Positions 18,352-27,872 of a DNA stretch of 64,000 nucleotides are shown here, one piece after another. A program made the position numbers and the translations under genes. The stretch is from Planctomycetes bacterium MalM25 (GTDB lineage Bacteria > Planctomycetota > Planctomycetia > Pirellulales > Lacipirellulaceae), in contig CP036424.1 in assembly GCA_007745835.1 (NCBI GenBank), positions 4,017,968 through 4,081,967 on the forward strand. The letters run 5' to 3'. The notes beneath the pieces are model-generated. The model had not been told where the DNA came from, searched no databases, and was given only the letters and a program-made list of their open reading frames with translations. Numbering within the stretch: the first letter of the stretch is position 1; the number at the start of each line of letters is the position of its first letter.

Positions 18352-21300
18352 TCAAGCGCCGGCGCCTTGGGTGCTGACCTCAAGGTGCCGGCGGACGAAC
18401 TCGGGCAGGTCGGCCTGTGCGAGCGCATCCTGCGAGTCGAATCGCAGCCGGACCGTGTCGCGGTCGTCGCGGCGGGTGTCGAGCTCGGCGTCCTCGGCGA
18501 GGTCGACGAACTGGCCGAGCTGCACGGCGCCCTTCGGCCCGTTGAGCGCGAGCTCGACGTTCTCCGCCCGCTTGGTGACGACCGTCGCCCACGGCCCCTC
18601 GACGCCTGGCGCCATGCGGTGGACCAGCACCTTGTTGTTCCACAGGTACTCGCCCGAAGGGGTGGCCTCGGCGAGGAGTTCGAGCAGCTCCTCGAGCAGC
18701 TCGGGCTGCCACTTCACCTTCTTGCCGGGCGAGAAGCCCTTGCGGGCGAGGTGCCACTTCTGGCCGAGCACCTTCCACGGCATGTGGTCCTCGGGCTTCT
18801 TCTCTTCGCGGGTCACGAACTTCTGGAAGCCAGCGACCGCCTTCTCGACCATCGCCCAGAACTCGGGCTTGTCGATCTCCTTGAAGTTGTGGACCGCGAC
18901 CTGCACCTCCTGCCACGGCCCGCGCAGGTTCTTGCACTTCACGCGCGGCCCGGATCCGTACGCCTCGATGTCGTCCAGATCGTTGAGCGGCGGCAAGTCG
19001 ATCTCGGCAGACAGCGTGTCGCGGTTGAAGGTCCGCTTGGCGGTGCGGAACTTCAGCTTCACGAGCCACCGCTCGCCGGTGAGCGCGTGGAAGAACCAGC
19101 CGTCCGACTTCTTGTGCCCGGTGATCTCGACCACCGAGCGGTTCTTCCAGTTGGTCGGGGCGAAGTCGCCCAGGTCCTGGATGCGGCGTTCGACCTCGTC
19201 GACGACCTTGCCGTCCCACTGGCACGACGAGCCGTCGCGGCCGACGCGGTCACGCGTGTGCCACCGGCGGCCGTCCGCCTCCCACGGCATGTCGACGCCC
19301 TCGCCGACTTCGTCCAGGTCGAGATCCCCCTCCTGAGAGTCGTCCGCATCGCGGCGCGTCCTTCGCTTCTTGTGCGGCCCCTCGGCCAGCACCGGCGCGA
19401 GCGCCTCGGCGGTGTGCGACGCCTCGGCCGACTCGCAGATCATCTCGGGCGTGCCGCAGCCGACGACCGTGCCGCCGTGCTTGCCCGCTTCGGGGCCGAT
19501 GTCGATGATCCAGTCGCTCTGCTTGATGACATCGAGGTTGTGCTCAATGACCGCGACCGTGTTGCCGAGATCGACCAGCCGGTGGAGCACGTCGAGCAGC
19601 TTCGCGAGGTCGTCGAAGTGAAGGCCGGTGGTCGGCTCGTCGAGCAGGTAGAGCGTCTGCCCCGTGTCGGGCCGCGCCAGCTCGGCGGCGAGCTTCACGC
19701 GCTGCGCTTCGCCGCCCGAGAGCGTCGGCGCCGACTGGCCGAGCTGCACGTAGTCGAGTCCGACGTCGCAGATCGTTTGCAGGATGCGGCGGATCTTGGG
19801 GATGTTCTCGAACAGCTCGAGCGCCTCGGCGCAACTCATCCGCAGCACGTCGGCGATCGACTTCTCGCGGTAGCGGACCGCGAGCGTGTCCGGGTTGTAG
19901 CGCTCGCCGCGGCAGGTCTCGCACTCGACCCACACGTCCGGGAGGAAGTGCATCTCGATGCAGCGCTGGCCGGCGCCGTCGCACTCGTCGCACCGCCCGC
20001 CCGCGACGTTGAAGCTGAACTGCCGCGCCTGATAGCCTCGGAGCTTCGACTCGGGCAGCTGGGCAAAGAGCTGGCGGATCAGGTCGAAAACGCCCGTGTA
20101 GGTCGCCGGGTTCGACATGGGCGAGTTGCCCAGAGCCGACTGATCGACGCGGATCACTTTGTTGATGTGCTGCACCCCGTCGATCCGGTCGTGCGCGCCG
20201 GCGATGGCGCTCGAGCGGTGCAGCGTGCGGGCGAGCTGGTTGTAGAGGATCTCGTTGACCAGCGACGACTTGCCCGACCCCGACACGCCGGTCACCGCGG
20301 TGAGTGTGCCGAGCGGGAAATCGACGTTCACGCTCTTCAGGTTGTTGTGCCGGGCGCCGACGACGCGCAGGACAGGGTGTCCCTTCGGAACCCCCTCCCC
20401 CTCAGGGGGAGGGCCGGGGTGGGGGCGACGCCGGGTACCCGCTGCGCCCCCACCCTTAGTCCCTCCCCCTGAGGGGGAGGGAGATAAGCGCCTATTCGTC
20501 GGAACCGGGATCGCCTTCTTGCCGGAAAGGTACGGCCCCGTGACGCTCTTGCGTTTCTTCGCCACCTGGGCGGGCGTGCCGTCGGCGACGATCTCGCCCC
20601 CGTGGCGGCCGGCGGCCGGGCCGAAGTCGAGCAGGCGGTCGGCCGAAGCGACCACCTCCTTGTCGTGCTCGACCACCAGCAGCGTGTTGCCCAGGTCGCG
20701 GAGCTTGTGCAGCGCCTTGATCAGCCGGGCGTTGTCGCGTGGGTGCAGGCCGATCGTCGGCTCGTCGAGCACGTAGAGCACGCCGACCAGGCCGCTGCCG
20801 ACCTGGCTCGCGAGGCGGATGCGTTGCGATTCGCCGCCCGAGAGGCTCGGCGCCTGGCGGCCGATCGTGAGGTACTCCAGGCCGACCTCGACCAGGAAGG
20901 TTAACCGGTTGTGGATCTCGCGGACGATCTCGCCGGCGATCTTCTTCTCGCGTTTATCGAGCTTCCACGAGCCGATCGTGTCGAGCAGCTCGCCAAGCGG
21001 CGCGCGGACGATCTGTTCGATCGTCTGACCGCGAAAACGCATCGCCGAGGCGTCGTCGCGCAGGCGGCTGCCGCCGCACTCGCTGCACTCGATCTCATCG
21101 ACCAGGTGCTCAAGGGTCGCCCGCAAACGGGGCGAGAGCTTCGAGGCCTCTTCGAGAGCGGGGTACAAGCCTTTGAACTGGAACTTGAGTGCCGGGCCGG
21201 CTGCTTCCGCTTTCGACGCTTTCTTCTTCTTTCCACCCCCGGCTGACGCCGAGGGCTCGCCGTTCTTCACTTCAATCCACTCGTCGCCCGTGCCGTAGAG

Positions 21301-24300
21301 CAGCGTGCGGCGTTGGCGTGCGGTCAGCTTGCGGTATGGGGTGTCGAGCGGGATGTCGGTCTGTTCGGCGAGGGCGGTGAGCATCGCCCGCGACAGGTCG
21401 TTATTGAGCGAGGGCCAGAGCAGCAGCGCCCCCTTGGCGAGGGTTAACTCCTCGTCACGCAACAACGCTGCCGGGTTGGCGCCGGTCTGCACCCCGAGGC
21501 CCTCGCACGCGCCGCACCACCCGAGCGAGCTGTTGAACGAGAAGCTGTGCGGGGTGAGTGTCTCGAAGCTGCGACCACACGATTCGCACGTCAGGTGCTG
21601 GCTGTGGACGCGGACCTGCCACTTGCTCTCCGGCTTGTCCGGGTCGGGATAAACGACGAGCATCACGCCGCGGCCCAGGCCGAGCGCGGCCTCAACCGCC
21701 TCGGCGATGCGACGGCGTGACTTCTTCTGCACGCTGATCCGATCGACAACCACGGCCACGTCGTGCCGCCGGCGGCGATCGATGCGGGGCGTGCTCTCCA
21801 GCTCGTACGTCTGGCCATCGACCCAGACGCGGCGGTAGCCCCCTTTGAGCAGGTCCTCGAACAGGTCGGCGTACGAATCGCCGGCGGCCAACTCGAGGGG
21901 CGCCATGAGCTGCAGCTTCGTCCCTTCGGGATCGGCCATCACCTTGTCGGTGACATCGTCGGCCGTCTGGGTGCCGATCGGCGTCTCGCAATCGGGGCAG
22001 TACGGATCGCCGAGCCGGGCGTAGAGCACGCGGAAGTAGTCGTAGATCTCCGTGACCGTGCCGACCGTCGAGCGGGGCGTGTGGCCGACGGTGCGCTGCT
22101 CGATGGCGATCGACGGGCTCAGTCCCTCAACGTGCTCGACCGCCGGCTTCTGCAGCTGACCAACGAACTGCCGGGCGTAGCTGCCCAGCGACTCGACGTA
22201 CCGCCGTTGGCCCTCGGCGTAGATCGTGTCCATCGCGAGCGACGACTTGCCCGAACCGCTGGGTCCGCAGAAGACGGTCATCTCGTCGCGAGGGATCTTC
22301 GCGTCCACACCCCGGAGGTTGTGCTGTGATGCGCCGCGGACCTCGATCGCCTTCGCCTCTTTGACGGGGCGTTTCTTCGGCTGCTTCGCGGAGACGGCGG
22401 CCTTGCCGCTCAAAAGCGGCGCGAGCGCCTCGGCGGTATGTGAGCGGGGTGACGACTTACCACGGGCTTGCTTGCAGACCTGTTCAGGAGTGCCCGCGCC
22501 CACAACCTGCCCGCCCCCTGCGCCCCCCTCGGGGCCGATGTCGATGATCCAGTCGGCGGTCTTCACCACATCGAGGTTGTGCTCGACGACCAGCACCGTG
22601 TTGCCCTGATCGACGAAGCCGTGCAGCACCTTCAGCAGCATGTCGATGTCGGCGAAGTGCAAGCCGGTGGTCGGCTCGTCGAGCACGTAGAGCGTCTTGC
22701 CGGTCGATTTCTTGACCAGCTCCTTGGCGAGCTTGATCCGCTGCGCTTCGCCGCCCGAGAGCGTCGGCGAGGGCTGGCCGAGCTTCAGGTAGTCGAGGCC
22801 GACCGCGTGGAGGGTGCTCAGCTTGTGATGGACCTGCGGGATCGATTCGAAGTGCTCCATCGCCTGGACGATGTCCATCTCGAGCGCGTCCGCGATCGAA
22901 GCGCCCTTGAACTCGACTTGCAGCGTCTCGCGGTTGAACCGCTTGCCGGAGCAGACCTGGCACGTGACCCACACGTCGGCCAGGAAGTCCATCTCCAGCT
23001 TGTTGGCGCCGTTGCCGTCGCACGCCTCGCACCGCCCGCCGGCGACGTTGAAGCTGAACCGGCCCGGCTTGTAGCCGCGGCGTTTCGACTCGGGCGTCTG
23101 GGCGTACAGAGCGCGGATGTCGTCAAAGACCTTGATGTACGTGCCCGGGTTCGAGCGCGGCGTGCGGCCGATGGCCGACTGGTCGATCGAGATCACTTTG
23201 TCGAGGTGCTCGAGCCCTTGAAGCTCGTCGTGCTCGCCCGGCTCGCCCTTCCCCTTCATCAGGTCGCGGCGGAGCGACTCCATCAGGATGTCGTTAACGA
23301 TCGACGACTTGCCCGACCCCGACACGCCGGTCACGCAGACGAACACCCCGAGCGGGATCTCGACGTCGACGTCCTTCAGGTTGTTGTGCCGGGCGCCGAG
23401 GACGCGGAGCTTGGGGACATCGCCTTGCAGGTCTTCGGTTGAGAGCTTCTTGCTCCGCAAAGGGCGCGGCTCGGCGATCTGGTAGTCCGCGTTCCGCAAT
23501 CCGTCATCCAGAATCCTCCTGGCTTCCGGCACGGCGATCTCGCGTTTCCCCCCCAAGAACGCGCCGGTCTGGCTGCGTTCTTCTTTGGCGATCGCCTTGG
23601 CGTCGCCGACAGCGACCACCTCGCCCCCCTTCACGCCGGGGCCGGGGCCGAAGTCGATCAGCAGGTCGGCCGCCCGCATCGTGTCCTCGTCGTGCTCGAC
23701 GACGACGACCGTGTTGCCCAGGTCACGCAGGCGGAGGAGCGTCTCGATCAAGCGGACGTTGTCGCGCGCGTGCAGACCGATCGACGGCTCGTCGAGCACA
23801 TAAGTTACTCCCACCAGGCCGCAGCCGACCTGCCCCGCGAGGCGGATGCGCTGCGTCTCGCCGCCGGAGAGCGTCGGAGCCGTGCGGTCGAGCGACAGGT
23901 AACCGAGCCCGACGTCGGTCAAGAAGCCGAGCCGCCCGCGGACCTCCTTGAGCACCTCCGAGGCGATCATCTGCTGCGAGTCGCCCAGGACCAGCCCGCC
24001 GAAGAAGGCGGTCGCCTCGTCGATCGACAGCCCGCAGACGTCGGGCAGCGTCTTGGTCGCCGAGCCGTTGGGGAAACCGTCGCTGTCGGTCGTGAGCCGG
24101 ACGTTGCACGCCTGGGGGTTGAGCCGCTTGCCGTCGCAATCGGGACAGTCCATGACGCGCATGAACTTCTCGAGTTGCCGGATCTGCATCTGGCTCTGCG
24201 AGGTGCGGTACTTCTCCAGAAGTTCGGGGATGATCCCCTCGAACTCGCCGCCGTACTTCTGCGTGGCGCGGCCCGTCTTCCAGGTGAAGGTGATGTGCGT

Positions 24301-25488
24301 CTCGCCCGCGCCCCAGAGCCAGAGGTCCTGCCACTCGTCCGGCATGTCCTGCCAGGGCGTTTCGAGGAGCGTCCCCTCCTCGAGCTTGAGCTTGCGCTCC
24401 ATCGTGTCCGCGACGCCCTGGTAGATGTGGCGTTTCCAACGCCCCAGGTCGCGCCAGCGGCCGACAAACGCCAGCGCGCCGCCAGCGAAGGTCTTGGTCT
24501 CGTCTTCGACCAGCTCTTGCGGGTCGAACGTGTACATCTCGCCGAGCCCGTCGCACGAGAGGCACATCCCCTGCGGGCTGTTGAAGCTGAAGAGCTGAGG
24601 CGTCGGCGCGTCGAACGAGAGGCCGCACTTCACACAGGCGAAGTCGGCCGACAGCGCGAGGTCGCCTGGCTGGAGTCCGACGCGGCCACGCTTCTTCTTG
24701 CCGGAGGTAGCGGGAAGCCCGTCTCCCTCAGACGCGTCTGCAGGAGGAACGTCGGGCTTCGCCTCGTCGTTCTGGGGAGCGATGACGAGCGACCCCCCTG
24801 CCAGCCGCAACGCCGTATCGACCGCTTCGCTCAAACGGCCGCGGATGCTCGGCCCGGTGACGAGGCGATCGACGACCACCTCGATGTCGTGCCGACGCTG
24901 CCGTTCGAGCGGCGGGGCGTCGGTCAGCTCGTACACGTCGCCGTCGATGCGGACGCGGACGAAGCCCTTCTTCAGCAGGTCCTCGAAGAGGTCGCGGTGC
25001 TCGCCCTTCTGCTGCCGCACCACCGGCGCGAGCACCATGAACTTGCTCTTCGCGGGCAGCGTGAGGATGCGACCGAGGATCTGCTCGCGGCTCTGCGCGG
25101 CGATCGGGTCGCCGCAGCTGGGGCAGTGGCCTTGGCCGACCCGCGCGTAGAGCACACGGAGGAAGTCGTAGATCTCCGTGATCGTGCCGACGGTCGACCG
25201 CGGATTGGTGCCCGACTGTTTCTGCGCGATCGAGATCGACGGGCTCAGCCCCGAGATGTGATCGACGTCCGGCTTGGGCATTTGGCCGAGGAACTGGCGC
25301 GCGAAGGTTGAGAGGCTCTCGACGTACCGGCGCTGGCCCTCCGCGAAGAGCGTGTCGAACGCGAGCGAGCTCTTGCCGCTGCCCGAAACGCCGGTCAGGC
25401 AGATCAGCTGATTGCGCGGCAGGGTGACGTCCACGCCACGCAAGTTGTGCTCGCGGGCGCCGCGGATGACGATATCGGATGCGGGCAT
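18352..25488 (-). CDS. uvrA: Tandemly fused double UvrA excinuclease with C-terminal extension
   Basis: 2378 residues from ATG at 25488 (MPASDIVIRGAREHNLRG). UvrA recognises DNA damage in nucleotide excision repair and loads UvrB. Two complete UvrA units follow each other: residues about 1-1000 and about 1046-2040. Each has two ABC ATPase halves with Walker A (GVSGSGKSSLAFDTLF, GVSGSGKSSIVND; GPSGSGKSSLAMDTIY, GVSGSGKSSLVNE), signature LSGGE-QR sequences and CxxC-x19-CxxC zinc motifs (CVKCG...CLSCDG, CEACDG...CQVCSG, CESCG...CGACEG, CDECDG...CETCRG). Fused double UvrA proteins are known in Chlamydiae and planctomycetes. Beyond about residue 2045 an acidic linker leads to about 330 extra residues holding two copies of an unrecognised module. 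A palindromic repeat inserted in frame encodes a Pro/Gly-rich linker around residues 1669-1698 between the ATPase halves of unit 2. Confidence 0.95.
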   Translation of the reverse strand: MPASDIVIRGAREHNLRGVDVTLPRNQLICLTGVSGSGKSSLAFDTLFAEGQRRYVESLSTFARQFLGQMPKPDVDHISGLSPSISIAQKQSGTNPRSTVGTITEIYDFLRVLYARVGQGHCPSCGDPIAAQSREQILGRILTLPAKSKFMVLAPVVRQQKGEHRDLFEDLLKKGFVRVRIDGDVYELTDAPPLERQRRHDIEVVVDRLVTGPSIRGRLSEAVDTALRLAGGSLVIAPQNDEAKPDVPPADASEGDGLPATSGKKKRGRVGLQPGDLALSADFACVKCGLSFDAPTPQLFSFNSPQGMCLSCDGLGEMYTFDPQELVEDETKTFAGGALAFVGRWRDLGRWKRHIYQGVADTMERKLKLEEGTLLETPWQDMPDEWQDLWLWGAGETHITFTWKTGRATQKYGGEFEGIIPELLEKYRTSQSQMQIRQLEKFMRVMDCPDCDGKRLNPQACNVRLTTDSDGFPNGSATKTLPDVCGLSIDEATAFFGGLVLGDSQQMIASEVLKEVRGRLGFLTDVGLGYLSLDRTAPTLSGGETQRIRLAGQVGCGLVGVTYVLDEPSIGLHARDNVRLIETLLRLRDLGNTVVVVEHDEDTMRAADLLIDFGPGPGVKGGEVVAVGDAKAIAKEERSQTGAFLGGKREIAVPEARRILDDGLRNADYQIAEPRPLRSKKLSTEDLQGDVPKLRVLGARHNNLKDVDVEIPLGVFVCVTGVSGSGKSSIVNDILMESLRRDLMKGKGEPGEHDELQGLEHLDKVISIDQSAIGRTPRSNPGTYIKVFDDIRALYAQTPESKRRGYKPGRFSFNVAGGRCEACDGNGANKLEMDFLADVWVTCQVCSGKRFNRETLQVEFKGASIADALEMDIVQAMEHFESIPQVHHKLSTLHAVGLDYLKLGQPSPTLSGGEAQRIKLAKELVKKSTGKTLYVLDEPTTGLHFADIDMLLKVLHGFVDQGNTVLVVEHNLDVVKTADWIIDIGPEGGAGGGQVVGAGTPEQVCKQARGKSSPRSHTAEALAPLLSGKAAVSAKQPKKRPVKEAKAIEVRGASQHNLRGVDAKIPRDEMTVFCGPSGSGKSSLAMDTIYAEGQRRYVESLGSYARQFVGQLQKPAVEHVEGLSPSIAIEQRTVGHTPRSTVGTVTEIYDYFRVLYARLGDPYCPDCETPIGTQTADDVTDKVMADPEGTKLQLMAPLELAAGDSYADLFEDLLKGGYRRVWVDGQTYELESTPRIDRRRRHDVAVVVDRISVQKKSRRRIAEAVEAALGLGRGVMLVVYPDPDKPESKWQVRVHSQHLTCESCGRSFETLTPHSFSFNSSLGWCGACEGLGVQTGANPAALLRDEELTLAKGALLLWPSLNNDLSRAMLTALAEQTDIPLDTPYRKLTARQRRTLLYGTGDEWIEVKNGEPSASAGGGKKKKASKAEAAGPALKFQFKGLYPALEEASKLSPRLRATLEHLVDEIECSECGGSRLRDDASAMRFRGQTIEQIVRAPLGELLDTIGSWKLDKREKKIAGEIVREIHNRLTFLVEVGLEYLTIGRQAPSLSGGESQRIRLASQVGSGLVGVLYVLDEPTIGLHPRDNARLIKALHKLRDLGNTLLVVEHDKEVVASADRLLDFGPAAGRHGGEIVADGTPAQVAKKRKSVTGPYLSGKKAIPVPTNRRLSPSPSGGGTKGGGAAGTRRRPHPGPPPEGEGVPKGHPVLRVVGARHNNLKSVNVDFPLGTLTAVTGVSGSGKSSLVNEILYNQLARTLHRSSAIAGAHDRIDGVQHINKVIRVDQSALGNSPMSNPATYTGVFDLIRQLFAQLPESKLRGYQARQFSFNVAGGRCDECDGAGQRCIEMHFLPDVWVECETCRGERYNPDTLAVRYREKSIADVLRMSCAEALELFENIPKIRRILQTICDVGLDYVQLGQSAPTLSGGEAQRVKLAAELARPDTGQTLYLLDEPTTGLHFDDLAKLLDVLHRLVDLGNTVAVIEHNLDVIKQSDWIIDIGPEAGKHGGTVVGCGTPEMICESAEASHTAEALAPVLAEGPHKKRRTRRDADDSQEGDLDLDEVGEGVDMPWEADGRRWHTRDRVGRDGSSCQWDGKVVDEVERRIQDLGDFAPTNWKNRSVVEITGHKKSDGWFFHALTGERWLVKLKFRTAKRTFNRDTLSAEIDLPPLNDLDDIEAYGSGPRVKCKNLRGPWQEVQVAVHNFKEIDKPEFWAMVEKAVAGFQKFVTREEKKPEDHMPWKVLGQKWHLARKGFSPGKKVKWQPELLEELLELLAEATPSGEYLWNNKVLVHRMAPGVEGPWATVVTKRAENVELALNGPKGAVQLGQFVDLAEDAELDTRRDDRDTVRLRFDSQDALAQADLPEFVRRHLEVSTQGAGA
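20393..20481. repeat. Palindromic repeat element inserted in frame in uvrA (family copy 2)
   Basis: 89-bp element. The left end CCCTCCCCC-tca-GGGGGAGGG (20393-20413) and the right end CCCTCCCCC-tga-GGGGGAGGG (20461-20481) are each hairpins and are exact reverse complements of one another. Internal sequences GGGTGGGGGCG and CGCCCCCACCC also pair, around a central GGGTACCC, so the whole element folds back on itself. The reading frame of uvrA stays open through it. The plan and size match the intergenic element at 2853-2940. Confidence 0.85.
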
Positions 25489-25599
25489 GGCGGGGCGGCT
25501 CTCCGAGCCGCGTCGTGATCGGTGAGAATCCGTGGCGGACCCGGCATTGTAGAACGGTTGTACAGATCGGAGAAGCGAGGTCACGCCAACCTGTCCGAA

Positions 25600-26136
25600 T
25601 CAGCCCCGGGCCCAGGTCTCGCGGTTGTACTCCTCGGATTTTCCGCGGGGTATCGTGAGCGTCCGCCAGCCCTCGCCCACGACCGCCCGGGCCGTCTGCA
25701 CGATCTGCCCCAGGTGGTACGACGTGTGGGTGATCGATCGCTGGATCGCCAGCGGCACGGGGTGCGGACAGCCCCGGATAGGGACCTCGCGGCCCAGGTC
25801 CGCCGGCGTCAGGCGGCCCAGAGCGGCAAACAGCGTGGCCCAGCCCGACTCCCAATCGTCAAGAATCGCCTGGCGGTCGGCGTAATCGTCGATGAACTCG
25901 CCGTCCCGGTTCCGCTCGGGTTTCTCGCCGTCGGCTTCAAGAAAATCGGTCCACCGCGAGCGGAGGTTTCCCGCGACGTGCTTCATGATGACCGCGATCG
26001 AGTTCAACTCCGGGTGGAGCGACACTCGCAGCTGTTCGAGGCTCAGCTGCTCGATTGCGGAGTCCGCGAGCGCCTTGTTCTTGCGTAGGGTGTCGATCGT
26101 CGCCTGCAGCCAGATCGCTTCGTGCGAACCCTCCAT
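25600..26136 (-). CDS. DinB-like protein (DUF1572 family)
   Basis: 178 residues, predicted four-helix bundle of the DinB/YfiT superfamily, DUF1572 branch. Visible features are the N-terminal helix QATIDTLRKNKALADSAIEQL, the HVAGNLRSRWTDFL segment with the first His, and a later ITHTSYHLGQIVQTARAV segment with two His residues that would complete a metal site. Members are often metal-dependent thiol transferases or of unknown role; the substrate is unknown here. It lies upstream of uvrA on the same strand with a 111-bp gap, so cotranscription is possible. Confidence 0.85.
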   Translation of the reverse strand: MEGSHEAIWLQATIDTLRKNKALADSAIEQLSLEQLRVSLHPELNSIAVIMKHVAGNLRSRWTDFLEADGEKPERNRDGEFIDDYADRQAILDDWESGWATLFAALGRLTPADLGREVPIRGCPHPVPLAIQRSITHTSYHLGQIVQTARAVVGEGWRTLTIPRGKSEEYNRETWARG

Positions 26137-26166
26137 CGCTCCGCTCCTTGGTGAATGACGACCGTG

Positions 26167-27180
26167 CTACCCACCGCCCTGCGACGCGGCGATCGCCAGG
26201 CCGACCACCAGGGCCGCCAGCACCAGCCAGATCACCCAGGTCCGCTCCTGCGGGACGCCGGCAGGCGTCGATGACGACGCGACCGGGTCGAGCCGGGTTA
26301 GCTTCCGCGCCTCCTCCTCGCCGAACTCGTCGAGCAGGTGCTGGAGCATCACCCCCTCCACCGAACGGGCATTGAAGGGGCGGTCGGAGGGACGCTTGGC
26401 GAGCAGTTGGCGGATCATCTCGTCAAACCACTCGGGGCAGGTCACCGGCTTCCCCTCCTCGGCCTGCACGGCGCGGACACTCGGCGGCTCAGCGTTCATG
26501 TGCTGATCCCATACCTGCGTGAATGTCGCGCCCCGGTACGGCGGGCGGCCGACGAGCATCTCGAACAGCACACAGCCTAGCGAGTACAGGTCCGCCTGGC
26601 CGTCGATGCGGGCGTCGGCGGTGATCTGCTCGGGCGACATGTAGCTGAACGTGCCGACCGTGATCCCCTGGTGGGTGATGTCGGCCTGGGCGTGCATGTC
26701 ACGGGCGATGCCGAAGTCGCCCATCACGAGGTCGCCGTCGTCGTTGTAGAAGAGGTTGCTCGGCTTCAAGTCGCGGTGGACGATGCCGTGGTTGTGCGCG
26801 TGCTGCAACGCCGACGCGATCTGCACTCCGTACGCCGCCGCCTGGGGCCAGGAGAGGGGGCCGTGCCGCAGCCGTTCTTTGAGCGAGCCGTGCTCGAGCA
26901 ACTGCATCGCGTAGAAGAGCTGCCCGTCGATCTGGCCGCCGCCGTAGTTGCGGACGATGTTCGGGTGATTGAGCCGCTCCATCACCACGATCTCGCGCTC
27001 GAAGCGATCGACGATCGACTTGTCGCCCTGCACCGTGGGGCTGAGCAGCTTGACCGCCACCGGGTGGGGCAGCTCGGGGCTCGTGGCGCGGTAAACGACT
27101 CCGACCGTTCCCGCGCCGAGCTGCTCACCCAGCTTGAAATTCGCCTCGGTCGGGATGAAGCGGAGCTGTTGCGGGCTCAT
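26167..27180 (-). CDS. Membrane-anchored serine/threonine protein kinase
   Basis: 337 residues from the ATG at 27180. The kinase domain (about 16-275) is complete: glycine loop LGAGTVGVVY, VAVK with Lys44, catalytic HRDLKPSN, DFG in VMGDFGIARD, activation segment GTFSYMSPEQ, DLYSLGCVLFEMLVGRPPYRG. A short linker leads to a C-terminal transmembrane helix (WVIWLVLAALVVGLAIAAS) with a four-residue outside tail, so there is no extracellular sensor domain. This is a Hanks-type kinase of the PknB/planctomycete type, probably autophosphorylating. Targets are unknown. It is divergent from the Uma2 gene and upstream of the DinB-like gene (30-bp gap). Confidence 0.93.
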   Translation of the reverse strand: MSPQQLRFIPTEANFKLGEQLGAGTVGVVYRATSPELPHPVAVKLLSPTVQGDKSIVDRFEREIVVMERLNHPNIVRNYGGGQIDGQLFYAMQLLEHGSLKERLRHGPLSWPQAAAYGVQIASALQHAHNHGIVHRDLKPSNLFYNDDGDLVMGDFGIARDMHAQADITHQGITVGTFSYMSPEQITADARIDGQADLYSLGCVLFEMLVGRPPYRGATFTQVWDQHMNAEPPSVRAVQAEEGKPVTCPEWFDEMIRQLLAKRPSDRPFNARSVEGVMLQHLLDEFGEEEARKLTRLDPVASSSTPAGVPQERTWVIWLVLAALVVGLAIAASQGGG

Positions 27181-27326
27181 GGTCGGGCGCGGGGAGGAGA
27201 TTCGCGGGGGCTCGAACCCGCAGTGTGACGACCCACGCCCCCCGGGGCAACTTCGACCGGGGCCCGAGGGCGCGATATACTTAGAAAGGTGCGGTTCGCC
27301 CCTGAGCAGGCCCTGCGGAGAACAAG

Positions 27327-27800
27327 ATGGACTGGTCCGAGATCGTCGATAACCCCTACTTGCAAGACCTGCCATTCAAGATCGAGCAGGATCGCTACGG
27401 GAACATCCTCATGAGCCCCGCTTCAAATCGGCACGGACGTCTACAGAACCGCATCGCTCGCGAACTTGAGACTCAGCTCGACGATGGTGAGTGCATCACC
27501 GAGTGTTCGGTGCAGACCTCCGAGGGCGTGAAGGCTCCTGACGTGGTCTGGCAATCCGTCGAGCACTACCGTCGCCATGGGGATTCCACCCCGATGCCGG
27601 AGGCGCCCGAGATTTGCGTCGAAGTCCTCTCGCCTTCCAACTCCCAAGCGGAGATGGACCTGAAACGCCGCCTTTACTTCGAGGCGGGCGCCAAAGAGGT
27701 TTGGGTCTGTCGGCAAGACGGCAGCCTGATTTTTTACGACGAGAACGGAGCACTGAGCGCTTCGACCCTGGCGCCAAACTTCACCAAGCAATTCAACTAG
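27327..27800 (+). CDS. Uma2 family endonuclease-like protein (DUF820)
   Basis: 157 residues. The C-terminal two thirds show the Uma2/DUF820 PD-(D/E)XK fold: GVKAPDVVWQS (the PD), EICVEVLSPSNSQAEMDLKRRLYFEAGAKEVWVC (E-x-V, then a conserved lysine), and a short DGSLIFYD strand. Most Uma2 proteins are about 180-200 residues, so this one has a shortened N-terminus. The family is expanded in cyanobacteria and planctomycetes; nuclease activity has not generally been shown. It ends before a strong hairpin shared with the convergent glnN gene. Confidence 0.9.
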   Translation: MDWSEIVDNPYLQDLPFKIEQDRYGNILMSPASNRHGRLQNRIARELETQLDDGECITECSVQTSEGVKAPDVVWQSVEHYRRHGDSTPMPEAPEICVEVLSPSNSQAEMDLKRRLYFEAGAKEVWVCRQDGSLIFYDENGALSASTLAPNFTKQFN

Positions 27801-27809
27801 CAATGAAAA

Positions 27810-27841
27810 CCGCGGCCGAGTGATCGCTCACTCGGCCGCGG
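27810..27841. terminator. Terminator hairpin between Uma2 gene and glnN
   Basis: Perfect 14-bp stem CCGCGGCCGAGTGA / TCACTCGGCCGCGG with a TCGC loop. Read leftward it is followed by GTTTTC, so it serves glnN best; read rightward it is followed by a weaker GCGTTGTTG tract. It lies between convergent stops and probably terminates both genes. Confidence 0.85.
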
Positions 27842-27872
27842 GCGTTGTTGAGGTTGTTCAGGCGAGCGGGGC

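Noticed and set aside
18367-20472. 701-codon open frame on the plus strand opposite uvrA
   Set aside because: No domain, shadow composition; UvrA motifs on the other strand are complete.
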